Source of the DNA: Mycolicibacterium duvalii | GTDB taxonomy: Bacteria > Actinomycetota > Actinomycetes > Mycobacteriales > Mycobacteriaceae | DNA length: 64,000 nucleotides | NCBI RefSeq assembly: GCF_010726645.1 | Contig: NZ_AP022563.1 | Location: forward strand, 3,100,001 to 3,164,000 | Direction: 5' to 3' | Shown here: positions 26,758 to 36,772 of the stretch, in pieces | Layout: each line of letters begins with the position of its first letter | How positions within the stretch are numbered: the stretch's first letter is position 1 | Notes under the pieces: generated by a model | Seen by the model: the letters and a program-made list of their open reading frames with translations, nothing else | Told to the model about the DNA's origin: nothing | Databases searched by the model: none | Translations under genes and position numbers: made by a program

Positions 26758-29700
26758 GTGACGATGAGCGTTCACCGGCGGCAGAACGTCCGCCGCAAGG
26801 GCGGACGGATTCTCATGGGGTATGCCCAGTACGTAGGTCGCGTTGGCGCGTTAGCGGTGTCGCTCGGAATCGGGGCGGCGGTCGCCACCGGCCATGGCAT
26901 CGGACTCGGCATCGCCGCCGCGGACGAGACCGGGAAGCGTCCCTCGATCGATGCCCGGTCGAACCCGCCGGCCCCGTCCCGGGACGCGCCGATGCCCTCC
27001 ACCGACCGCGGGGATCTCGAGTCCGACGAGTCGGACGTCGACCTCGTCGAAGCGGACTCCCCGTCCGAGGACACCAGTGTCGACGCGCCGATGACCGTCG
27101 ACGAGGACCCCGTCGACGAAATCGACAGTCAAGCACCGGCACCCGAACCGGCTCCGCGACGCGCGGCCCGAGCACACGCCACGGTGTCGACGCCTGCGCG
27201 GCAAGATGATTCGCGCTACGCCAACCCCGACGCGTCCGCCACCGAACGCGTGCACACACCGCTGTTCTCCGCGCAGAACGCGGACGATGTCGGAACAACG
27301 GGTGATCGGCGGTCGGCCCCCAGCACTGCCACCACAGAGCACGAGCTTGTTTCAGCGACGATTCCGGCCGCGCCTGCGCCACTGAAGCGTCAGCCCGTCG
27401 GACCGGTGGAGGCGACCCTGGGGGCGCCCGGAGCGATCTTCAACATCGCGGCCACGGCTGTCAGCATGCTGCTGGCGCCGTTCATCGCACCGGCGCCGAC
27501 CGCCCCGGCGCGGCCCCCGTTGACCCTGTTCGCCCTGCTGGGTTGGGTCAGACGCGAGATCCAGCGAACCTTCTTCAACCGCACCCCCAACGCGGTGGTC
27601 GACGAGGTCACCACCTCCGAAGGCCTCGCCACCACGATTCCGGTGCTGGCCAACGACATCGACGCCGACGGCGACGTCCTGACCGTGACGAGACTGACCC
27701 AGCCCGAGCACGGGACGGTGGTGCTCAACGCCGACGGCACCATCACCTACACGCCCGACGGTGATTTCTTCGGCACCGACTCCTTCACCTATCGCGTCTC
27801 CGATGCGGGCAGCCCGTGGCACATCCACGGCCTATCCGGCTTCTTCGCGGGCGGCGGGCACGCCCACACCGGTCAGGTGAACGTCACCGTCACCGCCGTC
27901 AACGACGCCCCGGTGGCCGTCGATGACGCCGTCACCACTGCCGAGGACACCGCCGTCTCAGGCCATCTCCTGGACAACGACAACGACGTCGACACTCCGG
28001 CCGCCGCGCGGTCTGCTGCCCTGGCCACCGGGCCGACCAATGGCACCGTCGTGGTCGGCCCCACCGGGACCTACACCTACACCCCGAACGCCCACTTCCA
28101 CGGCACAGACGAATTCACCTACACCCTCTCCGACGGTGACCTCACCGACATCGGGAAGGTGGCGATCACCGTCACGCCGGTCAACGATGCGCCCGTTGCC
28201 GCTGCGGACACCGTCAGCATCGCCGAGGACACCCACGCCAACCACATCGACGTGCTGGCCAACGACACCGACCACGACACCGATGACACCCACACCGTGC
28301 ACGCCGTCACCGACGGGGCCAACGGCACCGTGGTCAACAACGGCACCTCGGTGCTCTACACCCCGAACCCTGACTTCCGCGGCACCGACAGCTTCACCTA
28401 CACGACCATCGACAGCGCCGGCGCCACCTCGACCGCCACGGTGACCGTCAACGTGAGCAATGTCAACGACACCCCGACCGCCGTCCCCGACGCGTTCACC
28501 ACCGCCGAAGACACCCCGGTGACCCTCGATGTCCTGGACAACGACACCGACCCCGACGAGGACGGGCTGGGGCGCGAACTGGTCACCGCGCCCGGCCATG
28601 GCACGCTCACCGAGATCAACGACGGACCGGACGCCGGTGCATGGATCTACACGCCGGCCCCCGACTTCCACGGCACCGACTCCTTCACCTACCGCGCCGT
28701 CGACGGCACCGAACACAGCAACACCGTCACGGTCACCATCACCGTCACGGCCGTCAACGACGCGCCGGTCGCCTACGCCGACACGTATGCGACCGCACAG
28801 AACACCCCGTTGATCGTGGCCGTCGCCGGGGGCGTCCTGGCCAACGACAGCGACCCGGACGCCAGCGACCCGGACGACACCCCCTTGACGGCCATCGTCG
28901 TCGACCACCCCGACCACGGCACCCTGGTCCTGAATCCCGACGGCTCCTTCACCTACACCCCGGTCACCAACTATCACGGCACCGACACCTTCACCTACAC
29001 CGTCTTCGACAGCGACCTGGCCGGCAACACCGCCACCGTCACCGTGACAGTCGACGCGGTCGCGAGTCCGATCACCGCGAACGACGATGTCTACACCGGC
29101 CTTCCGGGCGACAACATCGACGTGTCCCCGACCGCCAACGACACCACCGAACTGACCAGCCCGCTGGGCCGCGTCACCATCGTCGCCGGGCCGGCGAACG
29201 GCCGCCTGTTCGAGACGCTCGGCAGGTGGACCTACAGCTCGCTGGACGACTTCGTGGGAACCGACACGTTCACCTACGTGGTCGCGGACAGCTCGGACCC
29301 CACGGTGGTGTCCAACACCGCGACGGTCACCATCAACGTCGTGCGCCCGATCGTCGCCAACGACGACGCGTACACCGCGGTCAGCGGCGCGGCGGTCGCG
29401 CTCACCCCGGCCGTGACCGCCAACGACACCACGGTCCTCGACCGGCCCTTCGGCCCGATCACCATCCTGACCGGGCCGAAAAACGGTCAACTGTTCGACG
29501 ACAACGGCGTGCTCACCTACCGGTCCTGGGACGGCTTCCTGGGAACCGACAGCTTCACCTACACGGTCCCCGACATGTTCAACTCCGACGTCGTCTCCAA
29601 TGTCGCGACCGTCGTCATCACCGTCGTCCCGTACAACCCGCTCACGGCCGTCGACGACGCGTACGCCATCCTCGGCAGAGCGACCGTGCTCACCCCGACC

Positions 29701-31077
29701 GCCAACGACACCAGCGACCTGTCCCGGCCGCTGGGCGCGATCACCATCGTCGACGGTCCGAGCAACGGCACGCTGACCCAGACCGGCGGCACCCTGACCT
29801 ACACACCCACCGCCGGCTATGTGGGGGCCGACAGCTTCACCTATACGGTGGGCGACAGCGTGGACTCCACCCTGGAGTCCAACACCGCGACCGTGACGCT
29901 CACCGTCATCGCGTACAACCCGATCCTCGCCACCGACGATGCGTTCACGATCCCCTTCGACACCCCCACCGCGCTCACACCCGGGCTCACCGTCAACGAC
30001 ACCTCGGATCTGGGAAATCCGTTGGGCGCCATCACGATCACCGACGGACCTGCGAACGGAACGCTCACCAACGTCGGCGGCACATTCACCTACACGCCCA
30101 ACGCCGGCTACAGCGGAACCGACACCTTCACCTACACCGTGGCCGACAGCGTCGACCCCGCAAAGGTGTCCGTGCCGGCCACCGTGACCCTCACCGTCTC
30201 CCCGTACAGCCCGATCCTCGCGCGCAACGACGTCTACACGGTGCTGTCCGGCAACTTCGCGACCCGCCTGTTGCCCGCGATCACCGCCAACGACACCAAC
30301 ACGATCAGCGAGCGACTGGGCGCCATCAGCATCGTCACCGCCCCGACCCACGGCACGATCATCGAGCGCGACGGAGTCCTGACCTACAGCCCGTTCGACG
30401 ACTACACCGGGATCGACTCGTTCACCTACACCGTCGCCGACAGCGGATACCCGAACATCGTGTCCAACCCGGCGACCGTGACGCTGATCGTCGTCGACTC
30501 CCTACCCGTCTTCGCCAACGATGACAACCTCCGGGTATTCACCAACGAACCGTTGACCCTGACGCCGACGATCACCAGAAACGACGGGACCGCCGCCGGC
30601 AACGAAGTCGGGGCGATCAGCGTGCTCAGCCAACCGGTCAACGGCACGCTCACCGAGACCAACGGGACGCTGATCTACACGCCCAACACAAATTTCAACG
30701 GAGTGGACAGCTTCGTCTACACGGTCGCCGACAGCGCAGACCCGACGGTGGTGTCCCTCCCCGCGCAGGTCACCCTCACCGTCAGCGACCCGATCGCCGC
30801 CACCAACGACTTCTACTGGGTCTCCGCGAACGTCACCACCACGCTGAGCCCGGCGGCCACTGCCAACGACGTGACCTACACCGGTAACGCACTGGGCGCG
30901 CCGGTGTTCTCGGCCCAACCCCTCGGCGGCACGGTCACCGTCGTCGGCAACACGTGGGTCTTCACTCCGAGAGCCGGCTTCACCGGACTCACCACCCTCG
31001 GCTACACCGTGGCCGACAGCGTCAACCCCGGATGGAAAGACAGCGCCATCGTCTTCATCACCGTCTCCGCGGACTGA
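26758..31077 (+). CDS. giant secreted Ig-like repeat protein (12 repeats)
   Basis: 1,439 residues from GTG 26758; ATG 26815 (MGYAQYVGRVGALAVSLG) is an alternative. The hydrophobic export segment lies at about 26-54, after an Arg/Lys-rich stretch. Residues 55-275 are acidic and Pro/Ala-rich. Five repeats of about 100 residues (278-770) follow. Each has NDAPVA, an Asp-rich loop such as LANDxDxD, and GTDSFTYT; they are of the cadherin-like, calcium-binding Ig type. Seven further repeats of about 95 residues (772-1439) keep GTDSFTYTVADS and ATVTLTV but lack the Asp-rich loop. There is no LPXTG or C-terminal anchor. Probably a surface or biofilm adhesin. The 167 bp upstream contain TTGACA at 26704-26709, a possible -35 element. 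Confidence 0.85.
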   Translation: MTMSVHRRQNVRRKGGRILMGYAQYVGRVGALAVSLGIGAAVATGHGIGLGIAAADETGKRPSIDARSNPPAPSRDAPMPSTDRGDLESDESDVDLVEADSPSEDTSVDAPMTVDEDPVDEIDSQAPAPEPAPRRAARAHATVSTPARQDDSRYANPDASATERVHTPLFSAQNADDVGTTGDRRSAPSTATTEHELVSATIPAAPAPLKRQPVGPVEATLGAPGAIFNIAATAVSMLLAPFIAPAPTAPARPPLTLFALLGWVRREIQRTFFNRTPNAVVDEVTTSEGLATTIPVLANDIDADGDVLTVTRLTQPEHGTVVLNADGTITYTPDGDFFGTDSFTYRVSDAGSPWHIHGLSGFFAGGGHAHTGQVNVTVTAVNDAPVAVDDAVTTAEDTAVSGHLLDNDNDVDTPAAARSAALATGPTNGTVVVGPTGTYTYTPNAHFHGTDEFTYTLSDGDLTDIGKVAITVTPVNDAPVAAADTVSIAEDTHANHIDVLANDTDHDTDDTHTVHAVTDGANGTVVNNGTSVLYTPNPDFRGTDSFTYTTIDSAGATSTATVTVNVSNVNDTPTAVPDAFTTAEDTPVTLDVLDNDTDPDEDGLGRELVTAPGHGTLTEINDGPDAGAWIYTPAPDFHGTDSFTYRAVDGTEHSNTVTVTITVTAVNDAPVAYADTYATAQNTPLIVAVAGGVLANDSDPDASDPDDTPLTAIVVDHPDHGTLVLNPDGSFTYTPVTNYHGTDTFTYTVFDSDLAGNTATVTVTVDAVASPITANDDVYTGLPGDNIDVSPTANDTTELTSPLGRVTIVAGPANGRLFETLGRWTYSSLDDFVGTDTFTYVVADSSDPTVVSNTATVTINVVRPIVANDDAYTAVSGAAVALTPAVTANDTTVLDRPFGPITILTGPKNGQLFDDNGVLTYRSWDGFLGTDSFTYTVPDMFNSDVVSNVATVVITVVPYNPLTAVDDAYAILGRATVLTPTANDTSDLSRPLGAITIVDGPSNGTLTQTGGTLTYTPTAGYVGADSFTYTVGDSVDSTLESNTATVTLTVIAYNPILATDDAFTIPFDTPTALTPGLTVNDTSDLGNPLGAITITDGPANGTLTNVGGTFTYTPNAGYSGTDTFTYTVADSVDPAKVSVPATVTLTVSPYSPILARNDVYTVLSGNFATRLLPAITANDTNTISERLGAISIVTAPTHGTIIERDGVLTYSPFDDYTGIDSFTYTVADSGYPNIVSNPATVTLIVVDSLPVFANDDNLRVFTNEPLTLTPTITRNDGTAAGNEVGAISVLSQPVNGTLTETNGTLIYTPNTNFNGVDSFVYTVADSADPTVVSLPAQVTLTVSDPIAATNDFYWVSANVTTTLSPAATANDVTYTGNALGAPVFSAQPLGGTVTVVGNTWVFTPRAGFTGLTTLGYTVADSVNPGWKDSAIVFITVSAD

Positions 31078-31266
31078 GAGCCGCCGAGTCCGCCGAAGCT
31101 TGGGCTTGCGGCATTGCCGAAATGTAGCGCGGCCCTGCCGTCCTGATTCTCCGCAGCACAGAAACGCTCTGCATGGGGGACTTACGTCCCTAGCTGAGGG
31201 CATGAACGGTGTCGTTCACTGAGTTTGCTCATTTGATCAAGGGTCGATTCTCAACGGGGGACAGTG

Positions 31267-34028
31267 ATGACCGCGACCGCTGCGTCTGAAAACCACACAG
31301 GCGGGCGACCGCTGACGTGGACGTTGGTCCATGCCGAGCCGGGCGCGTTGGTGTACGCGGCGCCCGGGCTGCCACCCGTCCACGCGCCGGTGCGGCGCGC
31401 GCAGGCGAGTAGATGGGCGCCGCAAGGCGCGCCCGCCGCGCGCCGTGACCCTGCCGAGGAGCACGGGGCGCTGCACTACGTCGAGTACCTCGGCCTGGTG
31501 GGGGTGCTGGCCGCCGCACTGGGCGTGGGGGCGGCGTTGGCCGGTCAGTCGGCGGTCGCCTCGGCAGAGCCCACCGAGTCGGACTCCTCGACGTCGACCA
31601 GCGCCACCGAGTCCAGCGCCACCGAGTCCGACACCGGCGAGTCCAGCGATACCGCGGCCGAGGACTCCGACGACGCGCGGACCTCCGAGCCGTCCGACCA
31701 AACCGACGACATGGCAACGTCATCCGAGGTGAGTGACGAGTCGACGGCCGAGGCCGACGAAGCCCGGCCGAACCCGTCGCAACCACCTCGGGCACCGGCA
31801 CGGTCACCGGGCTATTGGACACGCTGGGCCTGGGCCCGGTGGACAGCACGGTCGGCCCGGCCGCCGACAGCCCGACCTTCCAGGTCACCGGCGGCCCCGC
31901 CGACGGCACCGTCACCATCGCCCCCGACGCCACCTTCACCTACTCCTCAAGCACGGTGGCTCCGGACACCGCGCCCACCGACCTGCCGGACAACTTCACC
32001 GTCACCGTCAGCGACCCCCGCGGCGACGCCACCACCGTGCAGGTCAGCGTCGCCCCGGACCCGGCCGCCGGCGCGGGCACCAGCCTGGTGCTCACCGGTT
32101 CGGACGGCGCCGCCGACGAGGTCCATGTCGCGCTCAGCCCCACCGACTCCGACGAGGCGGGCCGGCTGGTCGTGCACAGCTCCACCTACCCCGCCGACGC
32201 GGCGAGCGAGTTGACGGTCGAGTCCATCGCGGTGGGCCGCAATCCGCAGCAGGTGGCGGCCCACCCGGTCCTTCCGCTGGTCTACGTGGCCAACCAGGTC
32301 GACAAGACCGTGACGGTCGTCGACCGCACCACCGGCAGCGTGGTGGCCACGATCCCGGTCGGCGGCTCGGCGACCGCTGTCGCCGTCACCCCCGACGGCA
32401 CCCGCGCCTATGTCACCCTCAAGAGCTTTCTCGGCAAGGTCGCGGTCATCGACACCGCCACCAATACCGTGGTGACCACGGTCCGGGTGGGCTCCCATCC
32501 GACCGGGCTGGCCGTGAGCCCCGACGGCGCCCGACTGTATGTGGCCAACAAGAACGGCCACAGCGTGTCGGTCATCGACACCGCCACCAACAAGGCAGTC
32601 GACGCCAATCCGAGTCTGTTCGCCACCCGGATCAGGGTCGGGGCCTACCCCAGCGCGTTGGCCCTCAGCGCCGACGGCACCCGGCTGTATGTGGCCAACA
32701 CCGGCAGCAATTCGGTGTCGGTCGTCAACACCACCACCTACCGAACGGTCGACGCCAACCCCAGCTTCTTCTCCACCAGGGTCCGGGTGGGTTCCTCGCC
32801 CAGCGCGCTGGCGGTGGCGCCCGACGGCTGCCAGGTGTACGTGGCCAACACCGCCGGCGACACCGTGTCGGTGATCGACGTCGACGCCGCCGCCGGCACC
32901 TACCGCGTGGTCGACACCGACCCCAATGCCGCGGGGACCCAGTCGATCTTCGTGGGCTGCTCGCCGACGTCGGTGGCCGTCAGCCCCGACGGCAGCCGGG
33001 TGTATGCGGCCTTGAGCAGCGACATGGTGGCGGTGATCGACACCGCCAGCCACCGTGTGAGCCTCACCCAGATCGACACCGCGCCCGAATCGGGCGCGCA
33101 CACACTGGCGTTGGGCCCGGACGGGCAGGTCTATGTGATCGATGCGGTGGACCAGACCCTGCGGTCGATGCCGGCGGTCGACGGCGTGGTCACAATGGGA
33201 CGCTCCGCCCTGGTCCTGCCGGACACCGATGGATTCACCGTGGAGGCAACGTGGTACTTCCCTAACCGCGCCGACGGGCCGGTCGGGCTGATCTATCTGC
33301 AGCACGGCGCCTGGCGCAGCGACATCTACGTGTCGGCGCTGGCTCAGCACCTAGCTGATCGGACCAACAGCATCGTGGTCACCCCGACCTTCGCGTCGGA
33401 AGTCCTTGCCCGCTACAACGTCGCGGGGACCCGGGTCGCCGAAGCCGTCACGGCGCTGTTCGCCGGGGACCGCGCCGAACTGGCGGCCAGTGCCGCCGCC
33501 GCGGCCGGGCGTGCCGTGCCGCTGCCGCAGCAGTTCGTGCTCGCCGGCCATTCCGCCGGCGGCAAACTCGTCGCCGTGGCCGCCGGTTACCTGACCGATG
33601 CCGGCGCGGCGGGTGACCTCAAGGGCGTCGTCATGTTCGACCCGTTCAGCGATGGTGACGCCACCGCGGGCTTGGCCAAGCTGACCGGCGCCCACGCCGT
33701 CCCGGTCGCGATGATCTCCGCGGCACCCTGCGCGTGGAACGACTGGGGCGACAACACCGTCGAGATCATCGACGCCGCACCGGATTCGTTCGTCGCCATC
33801 CGGCTCGACGGTGGCAGCCACATCGACGCCGAGGGCGCCAGCTCCGACGCGCTGGGCATGGTCGGCTGCGGGGTATCGCTGCCGCAGAACGCCGCTGCGC
33901 TGCAAACCATCACCGCGGGATGGATCACCGATTTCTTCGCCGGCTCACACGACGGGATCTACGGTCCGCAGGGGACGCCGGTCGCCGTCAGCGGCGCCAC
34001 CGGCACGGTGATCGCCGCCAAGGGGTAG
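31267..34028 (+). pseudogene. secreted beta-propeller / alpha-beta hydrolase, one-base frameshift
   Basis: Two frames make one protein of about 920 residues. The first (31267 to about 31766) has a long N-region and an export segment (YVEYLGLVGVLAAALGVGAALAG), then a Ser/Thr/Glu-rich stretch. The second, from about 31767 to 34028, has an Ig-like module, seven YVTN-type propeller blades (each around VGxxPxxxAVxPDG and YVAN) and an alpha/beta hydrolase domain. The hydrolase has AGHSAGGK (nucleophile Ser), FDPFSD and GGSHID (His). The frames join if one G is restored in the CCCGG near 31763-31767. Loss of function or a sequencing error are both possible. The ATG at 31267 has GGGGGAC upstream. Confidence 0.75.
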
Positions 34029-36515
34029 CCCTCCCGCGAGGTCGGCGTGAAACAGCGACCGGATGAACTGTTCCTTCACGGCCTCGACCATGCGCACGAA
34101 CATGTTGTACCCCTCGGCGTGGTATTCGACGACGGGATCGCGCTGGGCCATCGCGCGCAACCCGATTCCTTCTTTGAGGTAGTCCATCTCGTAGAGGTGC
34201 TCACGCCACTTTCCGTCGATGCTGTCGAGCAGAAGGTCACGTTCGAGTCGGCGCATCGTCTTCTCCCCGAGCCGCTCCCGGATCTCGATTTCGCGCCGCT
34301 GCAACGCTGCCTGCGCATCGTCGACCACCGCGCGCAGCAGCGCCTTGCGCGTCCATCGGCTCCTCAGCAGCGAATCACGGTGCAGAGTAGTCGGATAGAG
34401 CTGCGCCAGGGCTGCCCACAGCGCCTCGAGATCCCAGTGCGCGGCCCGCCGCTCGACGGTTCCCTCAGTGACGTAGGCGGTGACCACCTCGAGCATCATG
34501 TCGCGGATGTGGGGCGCTAGGTTCTCGCCGTCGAGGATCCGTGACCGGGCGCCGTAGACCACCTTGCGCTGCTGATCCATCACCTCGTCGTATCTGACGA
34601 TGTTCTTGCGGGTCTCGAAGTTCTGTTGCTCGACCTGGGCTTGGGCGCTGACGATCGCCCGGGTGACGACGTTGGCGCTGATCGGTTCGGCGTCGGGCAT
34701 CCTCAGTCGTGTCATCAACTTGTCCAGGTTCACGGTGCTGAACCGCCGCATCAGGTCGTCCCCGAGCGAGAGGTAGAACCGGGTCTCGCCCGGGTCGCCC
34801 TGGCGGCCCGACCGGCCCCGGAGCTGGTTGTCGATGCGGCGGGCTTCGTGACGTTCGGTGCCCAGCACGTAGAGCCCGCCCAGGGCCCTGACTTGCGCTG
34901 CCTCCCTGGCAGATTCGTCTTTGACCCGCGGACGCTCCACCCGCCAGGCGGCCTCGTACCCGTCGGGGGTCTGCACCGGATCCAGGCCGCGGCCCCGCAG
35001 CCGCTTGTCGGTGAGGAAGTCGACGTTGCCACCGAGCATGATGTCGGTGCCGCGGCCGGCCATGTCGGTGGCCACAGTGACTGCACCGACACGGCCGCCC
35101 TCGGCGACGATCGCCGCCTCCTGTTCGAGATGCTTGGCATTGAGCACCGTATGCGGGACACCCCGCCCGGTGAGCCGGCCGGACAGGTACTCCGACTTCT
35201 CGACACTGGTGGTGCCGATCAGCACGGGTTGCCCAGCGGTATACCGGGTCGCGATGTCGTCGACCACGGCGTCGAACTTCGCGAGCTCGGACTTGTAGAT
35301 CACATCGGCCGCGTCACGGCGGATCATCGGCGCGTTCGGGGGAATCGTGATGACCCCCAGGCGATAGATGTCCCGGAACTCGGCGGCCTCGGTCTGTGCG
35401 GTGCCGGTCATCCCGGCGAGCTTGTGATAGATGCGGAAGTAGTTCTGCAGCGTGACGGTGGCCAGCGTCTGATTCTCGGGCTTGATCTCCACCCCCTCTT
35501 TCGCCTCGATGGCCTGGTGCAGACCCTCGTTGCAGCGGCGGCCGATCAGCACCCGACCGGTGAACTCGTCGACGATCAGCACTTCGCCGTCGTCGGTGAC
35601 GATGTAGTCCTTGTCACGGTGAAACAGCGCCTTTGCCCGTAACGCATTGTTGAGGTGGCTGACCAGTGCCGAGTTGGCGACCTCGTACAGATTGCCGACG
35701 CCGAGCTGGTCCTCGACGTACGCGACACCGGCCTCGAGGACACCGACGACGCGCTTGCGGACATCGACCTCGTAATGAGTGTCGGCGGTCATCAGCGCGG
35801 CGAGGCGCGCGAACTCCACGTACCACTGGGACGCATCGTCGGCCGGCCCGGAGATGATCAGCGGGGTGCGCGCCTCGTCGATGAGGATGGAGTCGACCTC
35901 GTCGACGATGGCGTAGTGGTGGCCGCGCTGGACGCGGTCTTCCCGGTGGTGCGCCATGTTGTCGCGCAGGTAGTCGAAACCGAATTCGTTGTTGGTGCCG
36001 TAGGTGATGTCGGCGGCGTACGCGGCCCGTCGCTCGGGGGGCTCCATCTCCGACAGGATGACGGCGGCGCGCAGACCCAGGAATCGGTGCACCCGCCCCA
36101 TCTGTTCGGCGTCGCGCTTGGCCAGGTAGTCGTTGACGGTGACGATGTGGACCCCGTCGCCGGCCAGCGCGTTGAGGTAGGCGGGCATCACGCACGCCAG
36201 AGTCTTCCCCTCACCGGTCATCATCTCGGCGATGTTGCCGAAGTGCAGAGCGGCACCGCCCATCACCTGGACGGGATAGGGACGCAGGCCGAGCACCCGC
36301 CACGCCGCCTCCCGCGCCACAGCGAACCCCTCGGGCAGCAGGAGATCGAGCGGGGCGCCGCCGGCGATCCGCCTCCGCAGCTCGTCGGTCTTGGCGCGCA
36401 GTTCGGCGTCGGTCAGGGTTTCGCACAGGGCTGACAGGTCCTCGACGTAGTCGGCGATCCCGGTGAGCTGCTTGATGACCCGGCCTTCTCCCAGGCGGAG
36501 GACGTCAAAGAGCAT
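33945..36515 (-). CDS. SecA1-like preprotein translocase ATPase, extra paralogue
   Basis: 856 residues. It starts [13 protein letters not shown], close to the SecA1 N-terminus, and shares SecA1 landmarks: [21 protein letters not shown] (Walker A at 99-105), [42 protein letters not shown] (DEVD at 205-208), [34 protein letters not shown] and [17 protein letters not shown]. The zinc-binding C-terminal tail of SecA1 (CxCxSGK) is missing; the protein ends in a Gly/Asp/Arg-rich stretch that overlaps the convergent propeller gene by 84 bp. Being far closer to SecA1 than SecA2 in sequence, it is a probable third SecA. Beside two large exported proteins, it may serve them. Confidence 0.88.
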   Translation of the reverse strand: MLFDVLRLGEGRVIKQLTGIADYVEDLSALCETLTDAELRAKTDELRRRIAGGAPLDLLLPEGFAVAREAAWRVLGLRPYPVQVMGGAALHFGNIAEMMTGEGKTLACVMPAYLNALAGDGVHIVTVNDYLAKRDAEQMGRVHRFLGLRAAVILSEMEPPERRAAYAADITYGTNNEFGFDYLRDNMAHHREDRVQRGHHYAIVDEVDSILIDEARTPLIISGPADDASQWYVEFARLAALMTADTHYEVDVRKRVVGVLEAGVAYVEDQLGVGNLYEVANSALVSHLNNALRAKALFHRDKDYIVTDDGEVLIVDEFTGRVLIGRRCNEGLHQAIEAKEGVEIKPENQTLATVTLQNYFRIYHKLAGMTGTAQTEAAEFRDIYRLGVITIPPNAPMIRRDAADVIYKSELAKFDAVVDDIATRYTAGQPVLIGTTSVEKSEYLSGRLTGRGVPHTVLNAKHLEQEAAIVAEGGRVGAVTVATDMAGRGTDIMLGGNVDFLTDKRLRGRGLDPVQTPDGYEAAWRVERPRVKDESAREAAQVRALGGLYVLGTERHEARRIDNQLRGRSGRQGDPGETRFYLSLGDDLMRRFSTVNLDKLMTRLRMPDAEPISANVVTRAIVSAQAQVEQQNFETRKNIVRYDEVMDQQRKVVYGARSRILDGENLAPHIRDMMLEVVTAYVTEGTVERRAAHWDLEALWAALAQLYPTTLHRDSLLRSRWTRKALLRAVVDDAQAALQRREIEIRERLGEKTMRRLERDLLLDSIDGKWREHLYEMDYLKEGIGLRAMAQRDPVVEYHAEGYNMFVRMVEAVKEQFIRSLFHADLAGGLPLGGDHRAGGAADGDRRPLRTVDPVV

Positions 36516-36772
36516 GCGATGGGGCTCCGGCTCGCGCCACAGGAGGTCGCGCCGGCGCACGCCCACCGCACCCGTTGTCGCCGCGCGCGCTCACCCGTTC
36601 AGCCTGCCAGCGGGGCCGCGTCCGGTGAAGCCCGAAGAGTGCTCGATGGCAACGACGAAAACCACGATTTCGTGTGACGTTCGCCCCTATCGGCCCGCGG
36701 CGGGCAGGCGTTGACTCAGCCAACTCAGATGTTTGCCGAAATTGCACGATCAAGACTGCAGTCGTGAGCCCC

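Noticed and set aside
27958..30351. A 797-codon frame on the minus strand inside the repeat protein gene
   Set aside because: It is the mirror of the Ig-like repeats, with Val/Gly/Asp-rich repeats and no family match.
27600..31070. Regular direct repeats, considered as a CRISPR or satellite array
   Set aside because: Repeat spacing of about 285-300 bp follows protein repeats of about 95-100 residues in one frame; no short palindromic repeat/spacer pattern.
31203..31218. TGAACG-GTGT-CGTTCA inverted repeat before the propeller-hydrolase gene
   Set aside because: Arms of only six bases and no regulator nearby; could occur by chance in GC-rich DNA.
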